Assembly (NCBI GenBank): GCA_964486155.1
Contig: CAZAKQ010000007.1
Coordinates: forward strand, 1 to 36,146
Length of the DNA: 36,146 nt
Source: JAHITU01 sp964486155
GTDB lineage: Bacteria > Patescibacteriota > Minisyncoccia > Phycocordibacterales > UBA12079
Reading direction: 5' to 3'
Under the pieces are notes generated by a model that did no database searches, was not told where the DNA came from, and worked only from the letters and a program-made list of their open reading frames with translations. Numbering within the stretch: the first letter of the stretch is position 1; each line of letters starts with the position of its first letter. Positions 1-7,166 of this stretch are shown here, piece by piece. The position numbers and the translations under genes are program-made.

Positions 1-40
1 TCTTTACAAAAAATTTAAATTAGAGTAATATCAACTTTAG

Positions 41-46
41 TATAAT
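41..46 (+). promoter_or_regulatory. -10 box (TATAAT) upstream of the first orphan gene
   Basis: A perfect TATAAT lies 46 nt before the ATG at 93. No convincing -35 is seen 17 nt upstream. It is reported because the gene also has a strong SD and so would have a normal leader. Confidence 0.4.
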
Positions 47-92
47 TCATTTTATAGAAATTAAATTTTGATCTTTAAAAAGGAGAAATCTA

Positions 93-401
93 ATGACCAA
101 AGAAGAAATTTTTACCGAAATAAAAACCATAATATTAGAAAATATCAAACCAAACAGATCTCTTAATAACATTATTTTAAAAGGAAATGAAAAAGATCTT
201 ATATTATTTGGTTCAACAAAGCAAGGAGATTTTGAAGTTGATGTTTCAACTCCAAATGGAATAATTTTAGCTTACGGAATTCCAACAGACGATCAATTTA
301 AAATAATTAAAACAATTATTTCTTATGTTACAGGGAAAAATTACATAGAATCTTTTCCTGCATCATCTATTAATAATAATTTTTATTACAGATGGAATTA
401 A
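93..401 (+). CDS. hypothetical protein, SD-led orphan gene
   Basis: A 102-residue soluble protein of no family I recognise. It has no signal peptide or membrane segment and is a mixed alpha/beta-looking sequence with a lysine-rich N-terminus. The start is well supported: the strong Shine-Dalgarno AAAAGGAG ends 8 nt before the ATG, and a TATAAT box lies at 41-46. A hairpin terminator follows at 422-461, so it is a self-contained single-gene unit. Three other orphan genes in this window (8257, 14606 and 14807) have the same kind of strong SD, whereas the housekeeping genes lack one. Function unknown. Confidence 0.7.
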   Translation: MTKEEIFTEIKTIILENIKPNRSLNNIILKGNEKDLILFGSTKQGDFEVDVSTPNGIILAYGIPTDDQFKIIKTIISYVTGKNYIESFPASSINNNFYYRWN

Positions 402-421
402 ATAATATTTTAAAACTTTAA

Positions 422-461
422 AAAACACTTATTAGTCTTACAAAAGATCTTTAAGTGTTTT
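422..461 (+). terminator. hairpin terminator, probably bidirectional
   Basis: The arms AAAACACTTA (422-431) and TAAGTGTTTT (452-461) are fully complementary, with a 20-nt loop and the T-run AATTTTTT after them. It separates the plus-strand orphan gene from the convergent holA-like gene, and A-runs on the other side let it serve both strands. Confidence 0.65.
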
Positions 462-483
462 AATTTTTTAAAATTTCTATTTC

Positions 484-1233
484 TTACAGCTCTAAAATAA
501 ATTTTTCTAAAGCTAAATTTAAATTCATTTTACTTCGACGAGCATTGTGATATATAGAAATTAAATTTGAACTAATTTTTTTTAATTCTTCTTCTGAATA
601 ATTTTTTAAAAAAACTTTAGATTTATTAAAAACAAAAGGCTTCAAATTAGCCTCTTGAGCATTTTTTGAATTTAAAACTTGAAACATCATTTTTAATTGC
701 CAAAATAAAATTCCACTCACTTCTTCTGGCGGAATATTTTTAATTTTGGTTTTTTGATACAAAACCCATAAATCTTTTTTATTTCTATTTCCAAAACAAG
801 TAGCTAAATCAAAAATATTGAAATCATTAATATTAAAACCACCATTTTTAGTAGCAAAAGTTCTTCCCTTTCCTTTTAGTAGAGAAAATTCTTGAACTTT
901 TGTTGCATATTTTTCAATCTTTTTTAAAACTGATTTTGAAATTTTATTTTCAATACAAATAAAAATATTTTCAGATTCTTGTAAATCTTTTAATTTTTTT
1001 ATTAAAAACTTTGAAAATTCTTTATCCTCAAATAAAGAATCTAATTGCACTATATATTTTTGTTCAAAAAGTCCTTGGCTAAACAACAACTCTTCTATTT
1101 TTCCTTCATTAAAATTATCAGTATCTAATTTAAAAAAACTAGCATTAGGTTTTTTCTTCAAAAGTAAATCTAAAAGAGAATGTAATTTCTTTCTAGATTT
1201 TTGAGTATTATTTCCATGTAAAAAATATAACAT
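484..1233 (-). CDS. holA: DNA polymerase III delta subunit-like (clamp loader)
   Basis: A 249-residue protein with the N-terminal pattern of the delta clamp-loader subunit: LYFLHGNNTQKS (degenerate P-loop region), then acidic and lysine-rich helices, a beta strand ending in FICIENK, and a C-terminal helical collar with FWQLKMMFQVL. Delta opens the DnaN sliding clamp during replication. At 249 residues it is much shorter than the about 340 of E. coli, as in other streamlined CPR genomes. No SD is seen. Instead a TATACT -10 box lies 8 nt before the ATG, which suggests a leaderless message. The family call rests on overall pattern rather than strict motifs. Confidence 0.6.
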   Translation of the reverse strand: MLYFLHGNNTQKSRKKLHSLLDLLLKKKPNASFFKLDTDNFNEGKIEELLFSQGLFEQKYIVQLDSLFEDKEFSKFLIKKLKDLQESENIFICIENKISKSVLKKIEKYATKVQEFSLLKGKGRTFATKNGGFNINDFNIFDLATCFGNRNKKDLWVLYQKTKIKNIPPEEVSGILFWQLKMMFQVLNSKNAQEANLKPFVFNKSKVFLKNYSEEELKKISSNLISIYHNARRSKMNLNLALEKFILEL

Positions 1234-1241
1234 GTGTAATT

Positions 1242-1270
1242 AGTATACAGTCAAAAGTCCATAAAGTCTA
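1242..1270 (-). promoter_or_regulatory. promoter of holA, leaderless type
   Basis: On the minus strand a TAGACT -35-like box, a 17-nt spacer and a TATACT -10 box (1242-1247) are followed after only 8 nt by the ATG at 1233. Transcription would begin at or within a base or two of the start codon. Confidence 0.5.
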
Positions 1271-1343
1271 TAAAGTAAAAATAAGTTCAAAACTCATTTT
1301 TACTAATTTACAATTTAAAATCTATAATTTATAATTTATAATT

Positions 1344-1429
1344 CCAAGAATAAAATATCAAATTTTTTCAAAAGAGGTTCGACTTCTAAAAGAAGTCGAA
1401 CCTCAAAAAACTTGATATTTTATTCTTGG
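1344..1429. repeat. 86-bp long inverted repeat (two-part hairpin)
   Basis: The outer arms 1344-1361 and 1412-1429 are perfectly complementary over 18 bp (CCAAGAATAAAATATCAA). A T6/A6 pair continues inward, and the inner arms 1374-1387 and 1391-1404 pair perfectly over 14 bp (GAGGTTCGACTTCT) around an AAA triloop. It starts directly after the 3' end of the 1433-1951 gene and may act as its terminator, but it is far longer than needed and no long T-run follows. Confidence 0.8.
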
Positions 1430-1432
1430 AGA

Positions 1433-1951
1433 TTATTGTCTCTCTGAATATCTTTTGAAACAATACTCTTTATCTTTTTGAATTCTATCTTTATCACTAA
1501 TTTTAAAAGGAGAAATTTGAGATTCACATTCTTCTACTTTAAATAACTTATCTCCATTTAATCCTAAATTCAAACTAACACATTCATTTAAAACTTTATT
1601 GTAATGTGTTTGTAATCTATCCCATTCATTTTCGGCTCTTAACAAACATTCATTAAGTAACTCTCTATTTAAATATCCTTCTGATAGAAGATCTTTTTCT
1701 ATTGGATTTATTTTAATATTTTGTGTTTCTACAATAGAAGCTGTATTTATAAATTTTTTATTCTCTTTCTCAAACAAACTTTCTATATACTCAAAAACAA
1801 TGTCTAAATTAGTACCTTTTATTCCTCCTTTTTCTCCCTCTAGAGTCGTATTTTCAGCTCGCGATATAGCAGCATAATAAATTACTGTAAATATAGTTAT
1901 TAAAACAATAAGAACAATAGATATAGATTTTAAAAACTTTCTATAATCCAT
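1433..1951 (-). CDS. small membrane-anchored protein, unknown function
   Basis: About 172 residues from the ATG at 1951; an in-frame TTG at 1960 would add three. Residues about 8-30 form one hydrophobic segment (ISIVLIVLITIFTVIYYAA), so the protein is probably anchored with the rest outside. The outer part is charged and has four cysteines in its C-terminal half (around NECLLR, NECVSL, VEECESQ and KEYCFKR), which could form disulfides. No known family recognised. It lies downstream of polA, just after a terminator-like hairpin (1965-1989), and is followed by the long inverted repeat at 1344-1429. Confidence 0.6.
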   Translation of the reverse strand: MDYRKFLKSISIVLIVLITIFTVIYYAAISRAENTTLEGEKGGIKGTNLDIVFEYIESLFEKENKKFINTASIVETQNIKINPIEKDLLSEGYLNRELLNECLLRAENEWDRLQTHYNKVLNECVSLNLGLNGDKLFKVEECESQISPFKISDKDRIQKDKEYCFKRYSERQ

Positions 1952-1964
1952 AAAAAACAAAAAA

Positions 1965-1989
1965 CTTTTGTATATAAAATATACAAAAG
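1965..1989 (-). terminator. hairpin terminator after polA, just upstream of next start
   Basis: The arms CTTTTGTATA (1965-1974) and TATACAAAAG (1980-1989) pair perfectly around a 5-nt loop. On the minus strand it is followed by TTTTTTGTTTTTT and then at once by the ATG of the 1951 gene. It looks like the Rho-independent terminator of tsaE-polA, but its T-run doubles as the 5' leader of the next gene. Confidence 0.6.
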
Positions 1990-2068
1990 ATTTATTTAAT
2001 TTTATTAAGTATTTAAATATACTTATTACAAAAATATATTTTAAACCAAAAAATAATATAGTGCAAAT

Positions 2069-4504
2069 TTAGTTTTTGTGTATAACTAAATCCTTTAATT
2101 CTCCCCAATTTTTTCCTTTTTTAATATTAACCTCAAGTTTGACCCCTTTAGATTTTTCTCGAGAAATAACATTTTCCATAATCTCTTCTATTTTTAAAAT
2201 ATGTTTTTTGTCTGTTTTTTTCTTGATTTCAAAAATTAATTCATCATGCACTTGCAACAACATTCGGATATAATTTTCTAATTTATTTTCTACTAAATAT
2301 TTATCAATTCTTATCATAGCAATCTTTAAAATATCGGCTGAAGTTCCTTGAATAGGTGCATTTATAGCCATTCTTTCAGCCATTGCTCTAATAAAAGGAA
2401 TTTTTGATTGTATTCCCTCAAAATACCTCACTCTTCCAAAAAGAGTCGTTGTAAAACCTTTTTTAGAAGCTTCTTTTTTAGAATTGTCTAAATAATCTCC
2501 TAAGGTTTTAAAAGTTTCAAAATATTTATTATAAAATTCTTGAGCTTCTTTCCTGGTAATTTTTTCTGTTCCATCCGAAGCATCTTCCATATTTTTTCTT
2601 AAAGAATTTATTCCCATTCCATAAATCATTCCAAAATTCACAATTTTAGCTTTTCTTCTCATTCCACTATTTATTTTTTTAATTGAAACTCCAAAAATTT
2701 TAGAGGCTACAGCTGAATGAACATCTTTTCCTTCTTTAAAAATATCAATTAAATTTTTATCTTCTGAAAGAATTGCAGCAACTCTTAATTCTACTTGAGA
2801 ATAATCATAAGCATATAAATCAAAACCATTCTGAGCTACAAAAGCATTTCTAATTTTTCTTCCTTGCTCTGTTCTAACTGGAATATTTTGTAAATTAGGG
2901 TTTTGAGAAGAAATTCTTCCAGTACTTGTTCCTGTTTGTAAAAAAGTAGTGTGAATCCTTCCATCTTCTTTTATTAGTTCTGGAAGATTATCAATATAAG
3001 TTGATAGAAGTTTTTTTAGTTCACGATATTTTAGAAGATTTTCAATAATTGGATGTACTTCTATCATTTTTTGCAACTCAGATTCTTTTGTAGATCTCAT
3101 TCCTGTAGAAGTTTTTTTCCGACTTTTTGTTACTAAATTCATTTTTTCAAACAAAACTTCAGATAATTGTTTAGGGGAATTAATATTAAATTCTTCTCCT
3201 GATTGTTGCCAAATCTTTTTTTCTAAAACTTTTAATTTCTTTGTATAATCTTTTGATAGACTTTTTAAATATTTTAAATCAATTTTAATTCCATTTTCTT
3301 TTATTTTTTTGAAAATAGAAATTAAAGGCAACTCAATATCTCTTAAAACAAAATCTAATTCCTGATTTTTTATCAGTTTCCAAATTCTTTCCTTAGCTTC
3401 TTTAAAAGAATCAGTTCGAGTATAATCTTTTATTTCTTGAATTGAAGTTTTGGTTTTATTAGAATCTAAAACCCATAAAGCAATAGCTGTTTTTTCAAAT
3501 TCTTCATCACCTACAACTTCTTCTAATTCCTCCAACTTGGACGTTCCACGTCCAAGTGAATCTTTTTGATCAGAAAACAAAGCTCTAACTCTTTGTAAAA
3601 TAGTTCTAAACCCTAAATCTTGAAACAGAGAAATTATTTCTTCTTCCTTAACTCCTTCCTCCCAACTTTTCTTTTCCAACTTAAATTTAACCGGTACTTC
3701 TAATTGAATAGTGGCTAATTCTTTTGAAAATAAAGCATCTTCTTTATTTTCTTTCAGTAAATTTATAACTCTAGGTTTGATTCCTTTATCCAAAAACACC
3801 TCTTCATCTTTATCTAATTTTTTATAAATATCTTCTATTGTTCCAAAATTATGAATTAAAATTGTAGCTATTTTGTCTCCTATTCCTCTAATTCCTTTTA
3901 TATTGTCAGAAGGATCGCCTCGCAATCCTTTATAATCAGTTAACATCTTAGGACTAAAACCAAATCTGTCTACAACTGCTTTTTCATCATATAAAATAAC
4001 ATTATTAATACCTGTTTTTAAGGTATAAACTTGAACTCTTTTTTTATCTACTAATTGTAAAGTATCCATATCTCCAGAAGCAATAATTACATCAACATTT
4101 TTATTTTTTAATTGTTCAGCAATTGTGCCTAATAAATCATCAGCTTCAAATCCTTCTTTTTGATAGATAGGAATATTAAAAACTTTCATAATATCTCGAG
4201 ATCTTTCTATTTGAGAAATTAATTCTTCATCTGGTTTTTTACGACCAACTTTATAATCAGCATAAACTTTATGTCTGTAAGTTTTTTTAGGTAAATCATA
4301 ACAAGCTACAATATGATCTGGTTTTAACTCAGAAATTATTTTTATCAACATAGAGGAAACCCCATAAAGAGCTCCTGTTGGTTCTCCTTTAGAAGAACTA
4401 AAATCTGGTAAAGCATGATAAGCTCTATGTAAAATTGCATAAGCATCCAATAAGACTAATTTCTTGTTTTTTTGTTTTGTTTTTTTGTTTTGTTTTTTTA
4501 TCAT
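2069..4504 (-). CDS. polA: DNA polymerase I, reduced exonuclease domain
   Basis: An 811-residue repair and Okazaki-fragment-processing polymerase. The 5' nuclease domain (about 16-310) shows EGFEADDLLGTIA, SGDMDTLQLV and the helix-hairpin-helix region RGDPSDNIKGIRGIG. The polymerase domain (about 440-811) shows motif A DYSQVELR, motif B RRKAKIVNFGMIYGM and motif C LLQVHDELIFE. The middle is only about 120 residues and lacks recognisable DxE/YxxxD exonuclease motifs, so proofreading is probably lost; E. coli Pol I has 928 residues. The N-terminus is a lysine/glutamine repeat (MIKKQNKKTKQKNKK). Residues about 316-323 (SLGRGTSK) are encoded by a palindrome at 3536-3556. It follows tsaE by 6 nt, and the two form an operon. 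Confidence 0.96.
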   Translation of the reverse strand: MIKKQNKKTKQKNKKLVLLDAYAILHRAYHALPDFSSSKGEPTGALYGVSSMLIKIISELKPDHIVACYDLPKKTYRHKVYADYKVGRKKPDEELISQIERSRDIMKVFNIPIYQKEGFEADDLLGTIAEQLKNKNVDVIIASGDMDTLQLVDKKRVQVYTLKTGINNVILYDEKAVVDRFGFSPKMLTDYKGLRGDPSDNIKGIRGIGDKIATILIHNFGTIEDIYKKLDKDEEVFLDKGIKPRVINLLKENKEDALFSKELATIQLEVPVKFKLEKKSWEEGVKEEEIISLFQDLGFRTILQRVRALFSDQKDSLGRGTSKLEELEEVVGDEEFEKTAIALWVLDSNKTKTSIQEIKDYTRTDSFKEAKERIWKLIKNQELDFVLRDIELPLISIFKKIKENGIKIDLKYLKSLSKDYTKKLKVLEKKIWQQSGEEFNINSPKQLSEVLFEKMNLVTKSRKKTSTGMRSTKESELQKMIEVHPIIENLLKYRELKKLLSTYIDNLPELIKEDGRIHTTFLQTGTSTGRISSQNPNLQNIPVRTEQGRKIRNAFVAQNGFDLYAYDYSQVELRVAAILSEDKNLIDIFKEGKDVHSAVASKIFGVSIKKINSGMRRKAKIVNFGMIYGMGINSLRKNMEDASDGTEKITRKEAQEFYNKYFETFKTLGDYLDNSKKEASKKGFTTTLFGRVRYFEGIQSKIPFIRAMAERMAINAPIQGTSADILKIAMIRIDKYLVENKLENYIRMLLQVHDELIFEIKKKTDKKHILKIEEIMENVISREKSKGVKLEVNIKKGKNWGELKDLVIHKN
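3536..3556. repeat. palindromic insert inside polA
   Basis: The arms CTTGGACGT (3536-3544) and ACGTCCAAG (3548-3556) surround the triloop TCC. It is in frame and encodes LGRGTSK in the linker after the 5' nuclease domain. It is related to the ksgA palindromes at 35098-35126 and 35289-35311, with different inner bases but pairing kept. Confidence 0.8.
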
Positions 4505-4510
4505 TTTAAT

Positions 4511-4975
4511 TTAAAAAGATATTTCTCTTTCGTTTTCATTAATAAATTTAAATTTTAAAGTTTTTGCATTGGCTGGTAATATCTCATAAACTTTTTCTGG
4601 CCATTCTATAAAAATAATATTGTCTGGATTTGAAATATTTTCTTCCCAATTCAAATCCAATAATTCCTTTCCTGATTCTAATCTGTAGGTATCAATATGA
4701 ATTAAATTCTTAAAACCTGCCTGCCGGCAGGCAGGCCCTAAATCTTTATTATTTTTTATTTTATATTGCTTTTGAATAACAAAAGTTGGACTAGTTACAT
4801 AATCTTCAATTTCAAAAATCTTAGCTATTTCTTGAGTAAAGGTTGTTTTTCCAGAACCTAAATCTCCTTTTAATAAAATTATTTCTGCATTTTTATCTTG
4901 TTTTTTTAGTTTTTTTATATAAAAATCCGCAAAATTCTTCATTTCTTCAATATTTTTTATAATTTTCTTTTGCAT
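4511..4975 (-). CDS. tsaE: tRNA threonylcarbamoyladenosine biosynthesis ATPase TsaE
   Basis: A 154-residue P-loop ATPase of the TsaBDE complex that makes t6A37 in ANN-decoding tRNAs. The Walker A motif is KGDLGSGKTTFTQ (about residue 36 onward), followed by the family pattern TSPTFVIQKQY, HIDTYRLE and FIEWPEK. Residues about 79-88 (GPACRQAGFK), between the QKQY strand and HIDTYRL, are an insertion encoded by the 20-bp palindrome 4716-4735; other TsaE proteins have only a short turn here. There is no SD; a TATTAT -10 box lies 6 nt before the ATG. It is first in an operon with polA (6-nt gap). Confidence 0.93.
   Translation of the reverse strand: MQKKIIKNIEEMKNFADFYIKKLKKQDKNAEIILLKGDLGSGKTTFTQEIAKIFEIEDYVTSPTFVIQKQYKIKNNKDLGPACRQAGFKNLIHIDTYRLESGKELLDLNWEENISNPDNIIFIEWPEKVYEILPANAKTLKFKFINENEREISF
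4716..4735. repeat. 20-bp perfect palindrome inside tsaE
   Basis: CCTGCCTGCCGGCAGGCAGG is its own reverse complement and is in frame within tsaE, encoding PACRQAG. It is strikingly GC-rich against the AT-rich gene. Degenerate relatives lie between genes at 8966-8981 and 21714-21732, and a coding relative is at 29419-29440. Confidence 0.85.
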
Positions 4976-4981
4976 ATACCA

Positions 4982-4987
4982 ATAATA
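4982..4987 (-). promoter_or_regulatory. -10 box of tsaE-polA, leaderless type
   Basis: TATTAT on the minus strand is separated by 6 nt (TGGTAT) from the ATG of tsaE at 4975. No SD is present. Confidence 0.4.
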
Positions 4988-5072
4988 CCATATATAGAAA
5001 CTCTTTCCACATTCTCCTCTCCTTTTCTATAAAATCTTTGTTATAATATAAAGGAAAGAAAGTTAATAATAA

Positions 5073-5097
5073 AAAAAATTTGCTCCGCAAATTTTTT
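5073..5097. repeat. palindrome with TCC triloop upstream of pilB
   Basis: The arms AAAAAATTTGC (5073-5083) and GCAAATTTTTT (5087-5097) pair perfectly around the triloop TCC. It lies in the spacer between divergent tsaE and pilB and could terminate transcription on either strand. Confidence 0.7.
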
Positions 5098-5117
5098 CCT
5101 AATTTCCTAAAAGCTAA

Positions 5118-5133
5118 TCCGCCAGCTGGCGGA
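5118..5133. repeat. 16-bp perfect palindrome TCCGCCAGCTGGCGGA
   Basis: A GC-rich perfect palindrome just before pilB, in an AT-rich spacer. Relatives occur at 19652-19666, 29299-29313 (coding) and 29969-29984, forming a second dispersed family. Confidence 0.8.
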
Positions 5134-5148
5134 CTAATTACCTAAACT

Positions 5149-6828
5149 ATGTTTGATTTAAAAGATATAAAAAGTCAAAAAAATATCCAAGTTCTTCATG
5201 AACAGGAAGAAGAAGAATTAGCAAAAATTTTGTCTGTTAAATATGGAGTTCGTTATATAAATTTAAAAACAGTAGCAATAAATACAGATGCTTTAAAGAT
5301 AATTTCAGAAAAACAATCACGAAAAATCAAAATATCAGCTTTTGATAAAGTAGGTAAAAAAATTAAAGTAGCTGTTATTTCTCCACAAAGTGAAGAAGTA
5401 AAAAAATTTATTAAAAAAATAGAAGAAAGAGGATATTCTGTAATTATTTATATGGTTTCTCATAAAAGTATGGAAAAAACTTGGGATCGTTATTCTGAAA
5501 TTTCATATACTACAAAAACTACTGCTGGAATGATAGATATTTCAAATAAAAATATTGAAGAAATTTTTAAAAAAACAAGAACCTTAGATGATATAAAAAA
5601 TACTTTTCAAGAAATATTAAAATCTAAACAACCTCATATAATTTCTAGATTTTTTGAAGCGGTTTTAGCAGGAGCTTTATCAGTGGAAGCCTCAGACATT
5701 CATATTGAACCAGAAGAAGATTCTATTACTTTAAGATTTAGATTAGATGGAGTTTTAGTCATAGTAGTTAAATTTGATAAACAAATATACAAACTACTTC
5801 TTTCACGAATAAAATTAATTTCTGGATTAAAATTAAATATTACAAAAAAACCTCAAGATGGTCGTTTGAGTATAAAATTAAAAGAAAAAGATATAGAAAT
5901 TAGAGTATCCGCTCTTCCTGGAGCTTATGGAGAATCAATAGTTTTACGATTATTAGACCCAGGCACTATCTCTGTAAAAATAGAAGATTTAGGAATAGAA
6001 AAACATCTTTTTGAAACATTAAAAAGAGAAATTCGTAGACCAAACGGAATGATTTTAAATACTGGTCCTACTGGTTCAGGAAAAACTACTACTCTTTATG
6101 CTTTCCTTAAGAAAATTCATAACTCAGAAAATAAAATAATCACTATTGAAAATCCAATAGAATACCATCTTCCTGGGATTGTTCAAACTCAGGTAGATAT
6201 AAATAAAGGTTATACTTTTTTGGAAGGATTGAAATCATCTTTAAGACAAGATCCTGATATAATTATGGTAGGTGAAATTAGAGACTCCGAAACAGCTAAA
6301 ATTGCTGTTAACTCAGCCCTGACTGGACATTTAGTTTTCTCTACTTTACACACTAACGACGCCATAGGAACTTTTTATAGATTAGTAGATTTAGGAGTTC
6401 AATCTAAAATTATAAGCACTGCTGTTAATATAGTTATTGCTCAAAGATTAGTTAGAAAACCTTGTGAGCATTGTAAAAAAGAAGTTTTAATTGAAGGAAA
6501 AGATAAAGAAATAATCTCTAAAATCATAAACGAAATAGATGATATAAAAAAATATACTAATAATACTGAAAAAATGGTTATTTCAATTGGATGTGCTGAA
6601 TGTAATAATACCGGATATAAAGGAAGAATTGGAATTTTTGAAGCTATCCTAGTTGATGCGGAAACTTCAAAATTATTAGAACAAAACCCAAGTAAAACTA
6701 CAATAAAAGAGTTATTTAGAAAACAAGGATTATTATCCTTACCCCAAGATGGAGTAATAAAAGTTTTGACTAAAACCACAACTTTAAGTGAAGTGCGAAG
6801 AGTTGTTGATTTAGAAGAAAATTTATGA
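5149..6828 (+). CDS. pilB: type IV pilus/type II secretion assembly ATPase PilB/GspE
   Basis: A 559-residue hexameric ATPase that powers pilus extension at the inner face of the membrane. An N-terminal GspE/PilB domain (about 1-140) is followed by the RecA-like core: Walker A GPTGSGKTTT (about 305), the Asp-box region, Walker B DPDIIMVGEIRD (about 367) and the His-box region STLHTNDA. Near the C-terminus, CEHCK and CAECNNTGYKGR form the four-cysteine zinc site typical of PilB/GspE. No other pilus genes lie next to it, so the system is dispersed. It has no SD, and the stop is TGA. It could be named gspE, but in CPR the partner system is usually a type IV pilus. Confidence 0.95.
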   Translation: MFDLKDIKSQKNIQVLHEQEEEELAKILSVKYGVRYINLKTVAINTDALKIISEKQSRKIKISAFDKVGKKIKVAVISPQSEEVKKFIKKIEERGYSVIIYMVSHKSMEKTWDRYSEISYTTKTTAGMIDISNKNIEEIFKKTRTLDDIKNTFQEILKSKQPHIISRFFEAVLAGALSVEASDIHIEPEEDSITLRFRLDGVLVIVVKFDKQIYKLLLSRIKLISGLKLNITKKPQDGRLSIKLKEKDIEIRVSALPGAYGESIVLRLLDPGTISVKIEDLGIEKHLFETLKREIRRPNGMILNTGPTGSGKTTTLYAFLKKIHNSENKIITIENPIEYHLPGIVQTQVDINKGYTFLEGLKSSLRQDPDIIMVGEIRDSETAKIAVNSALTGHLVFSTLHTNDAIGTFYRLVDLGVQSKIISTAVNIVIAQRLVRKPCEHCKKEVLIEGKDKEIISKIINEIDDIKKYTNNTEKMVISIGCAECNNTGYKGRIGIFEAILVDAETSKLLEQNPSKTTIKELFRKQGLLSLPQDGVIKVLTKTTTLSEVRRVVDLEENL

Positions 6829-6841
6829 TTAGATAGAACAA

Positions 6842-6864
6842 GAAATATTTTTTCAAAATATTTC
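6842..6864. repeat. triloop palindrome after pilB
   Basis: The arms GAAATATTTT (6842-6851) and AAAATATTTC (6855-6864) surround TTC. It begins 14 nt after the pilB stop and may terminate pilB, although no T-run follows. Confidence 0.6.
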
Positions 6865-6952
6865 AGATTGAAAATGATAAATTATAAATGATAAAATTAA
6901 AAAACTCCCAAATCAAATATAGATTTAGAAATTAATAACAGTGAGTGGATTA

Positions 6953-7088
6953 AAAACACAATTCTCTAAGTAAAACAAAACAAATTGCAAAATATTTTTC
7001 TAAGGGAAATTTTAGAAATATTAGTTTAAAACTAATCACCGAAAGAATCCTTGATCAATATCTTATATTACTTAGAGAATTGTGTTTT
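6953..7088. repeat. 136-bp unit with 21-bp perfect terminal inverted repeats
   Basis: The arms 6953-6973 and 7068-7088 pair perfectly (inner part CAATTCTCTAAGTAA / TTACTTAGAGAATTG). Inside are two further hairpins: AATATTTTTCTAA pairs with TTAGAAATATT around a purine-rich loop (about 6991-7021), and TTAGTT pairs with AACTAA (about 7021-7035). It could be a rod-like small RNA (6S-like in shape) or a miniature inverted-repeat element. No target-site duplication is obvious. Confidence 0.6.
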
Positions 7089-7166
7089 CAATTTAAAGCT
7101 CTTGATATAAAATTTTAAATAGGTTCTGAGGCCATCTAACCAATAATGTAACATAAAAATAAAAAA

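Larger units (their letters stand above)
6829..7166. other. 338-bp gene-free spacer with structured elements
   Basis: There is no credible ORF. It holds a triloop palindrome at 6842-6864 and a 136-bp inverted-repeat unit at 6953-7088, and ends in an AT-rich stretch before the ruvB GTG. GGTTCTGAGGCCATCTAACC near 7121-7140 contains a short GGTT/AACC pairing. Confidence 0.6.

Noticed and set aside
6441..6779. 112-codon minus-strand frame inside pilB
   Set aside because: Antisense shadow of a conserved coding region with no support of its own.
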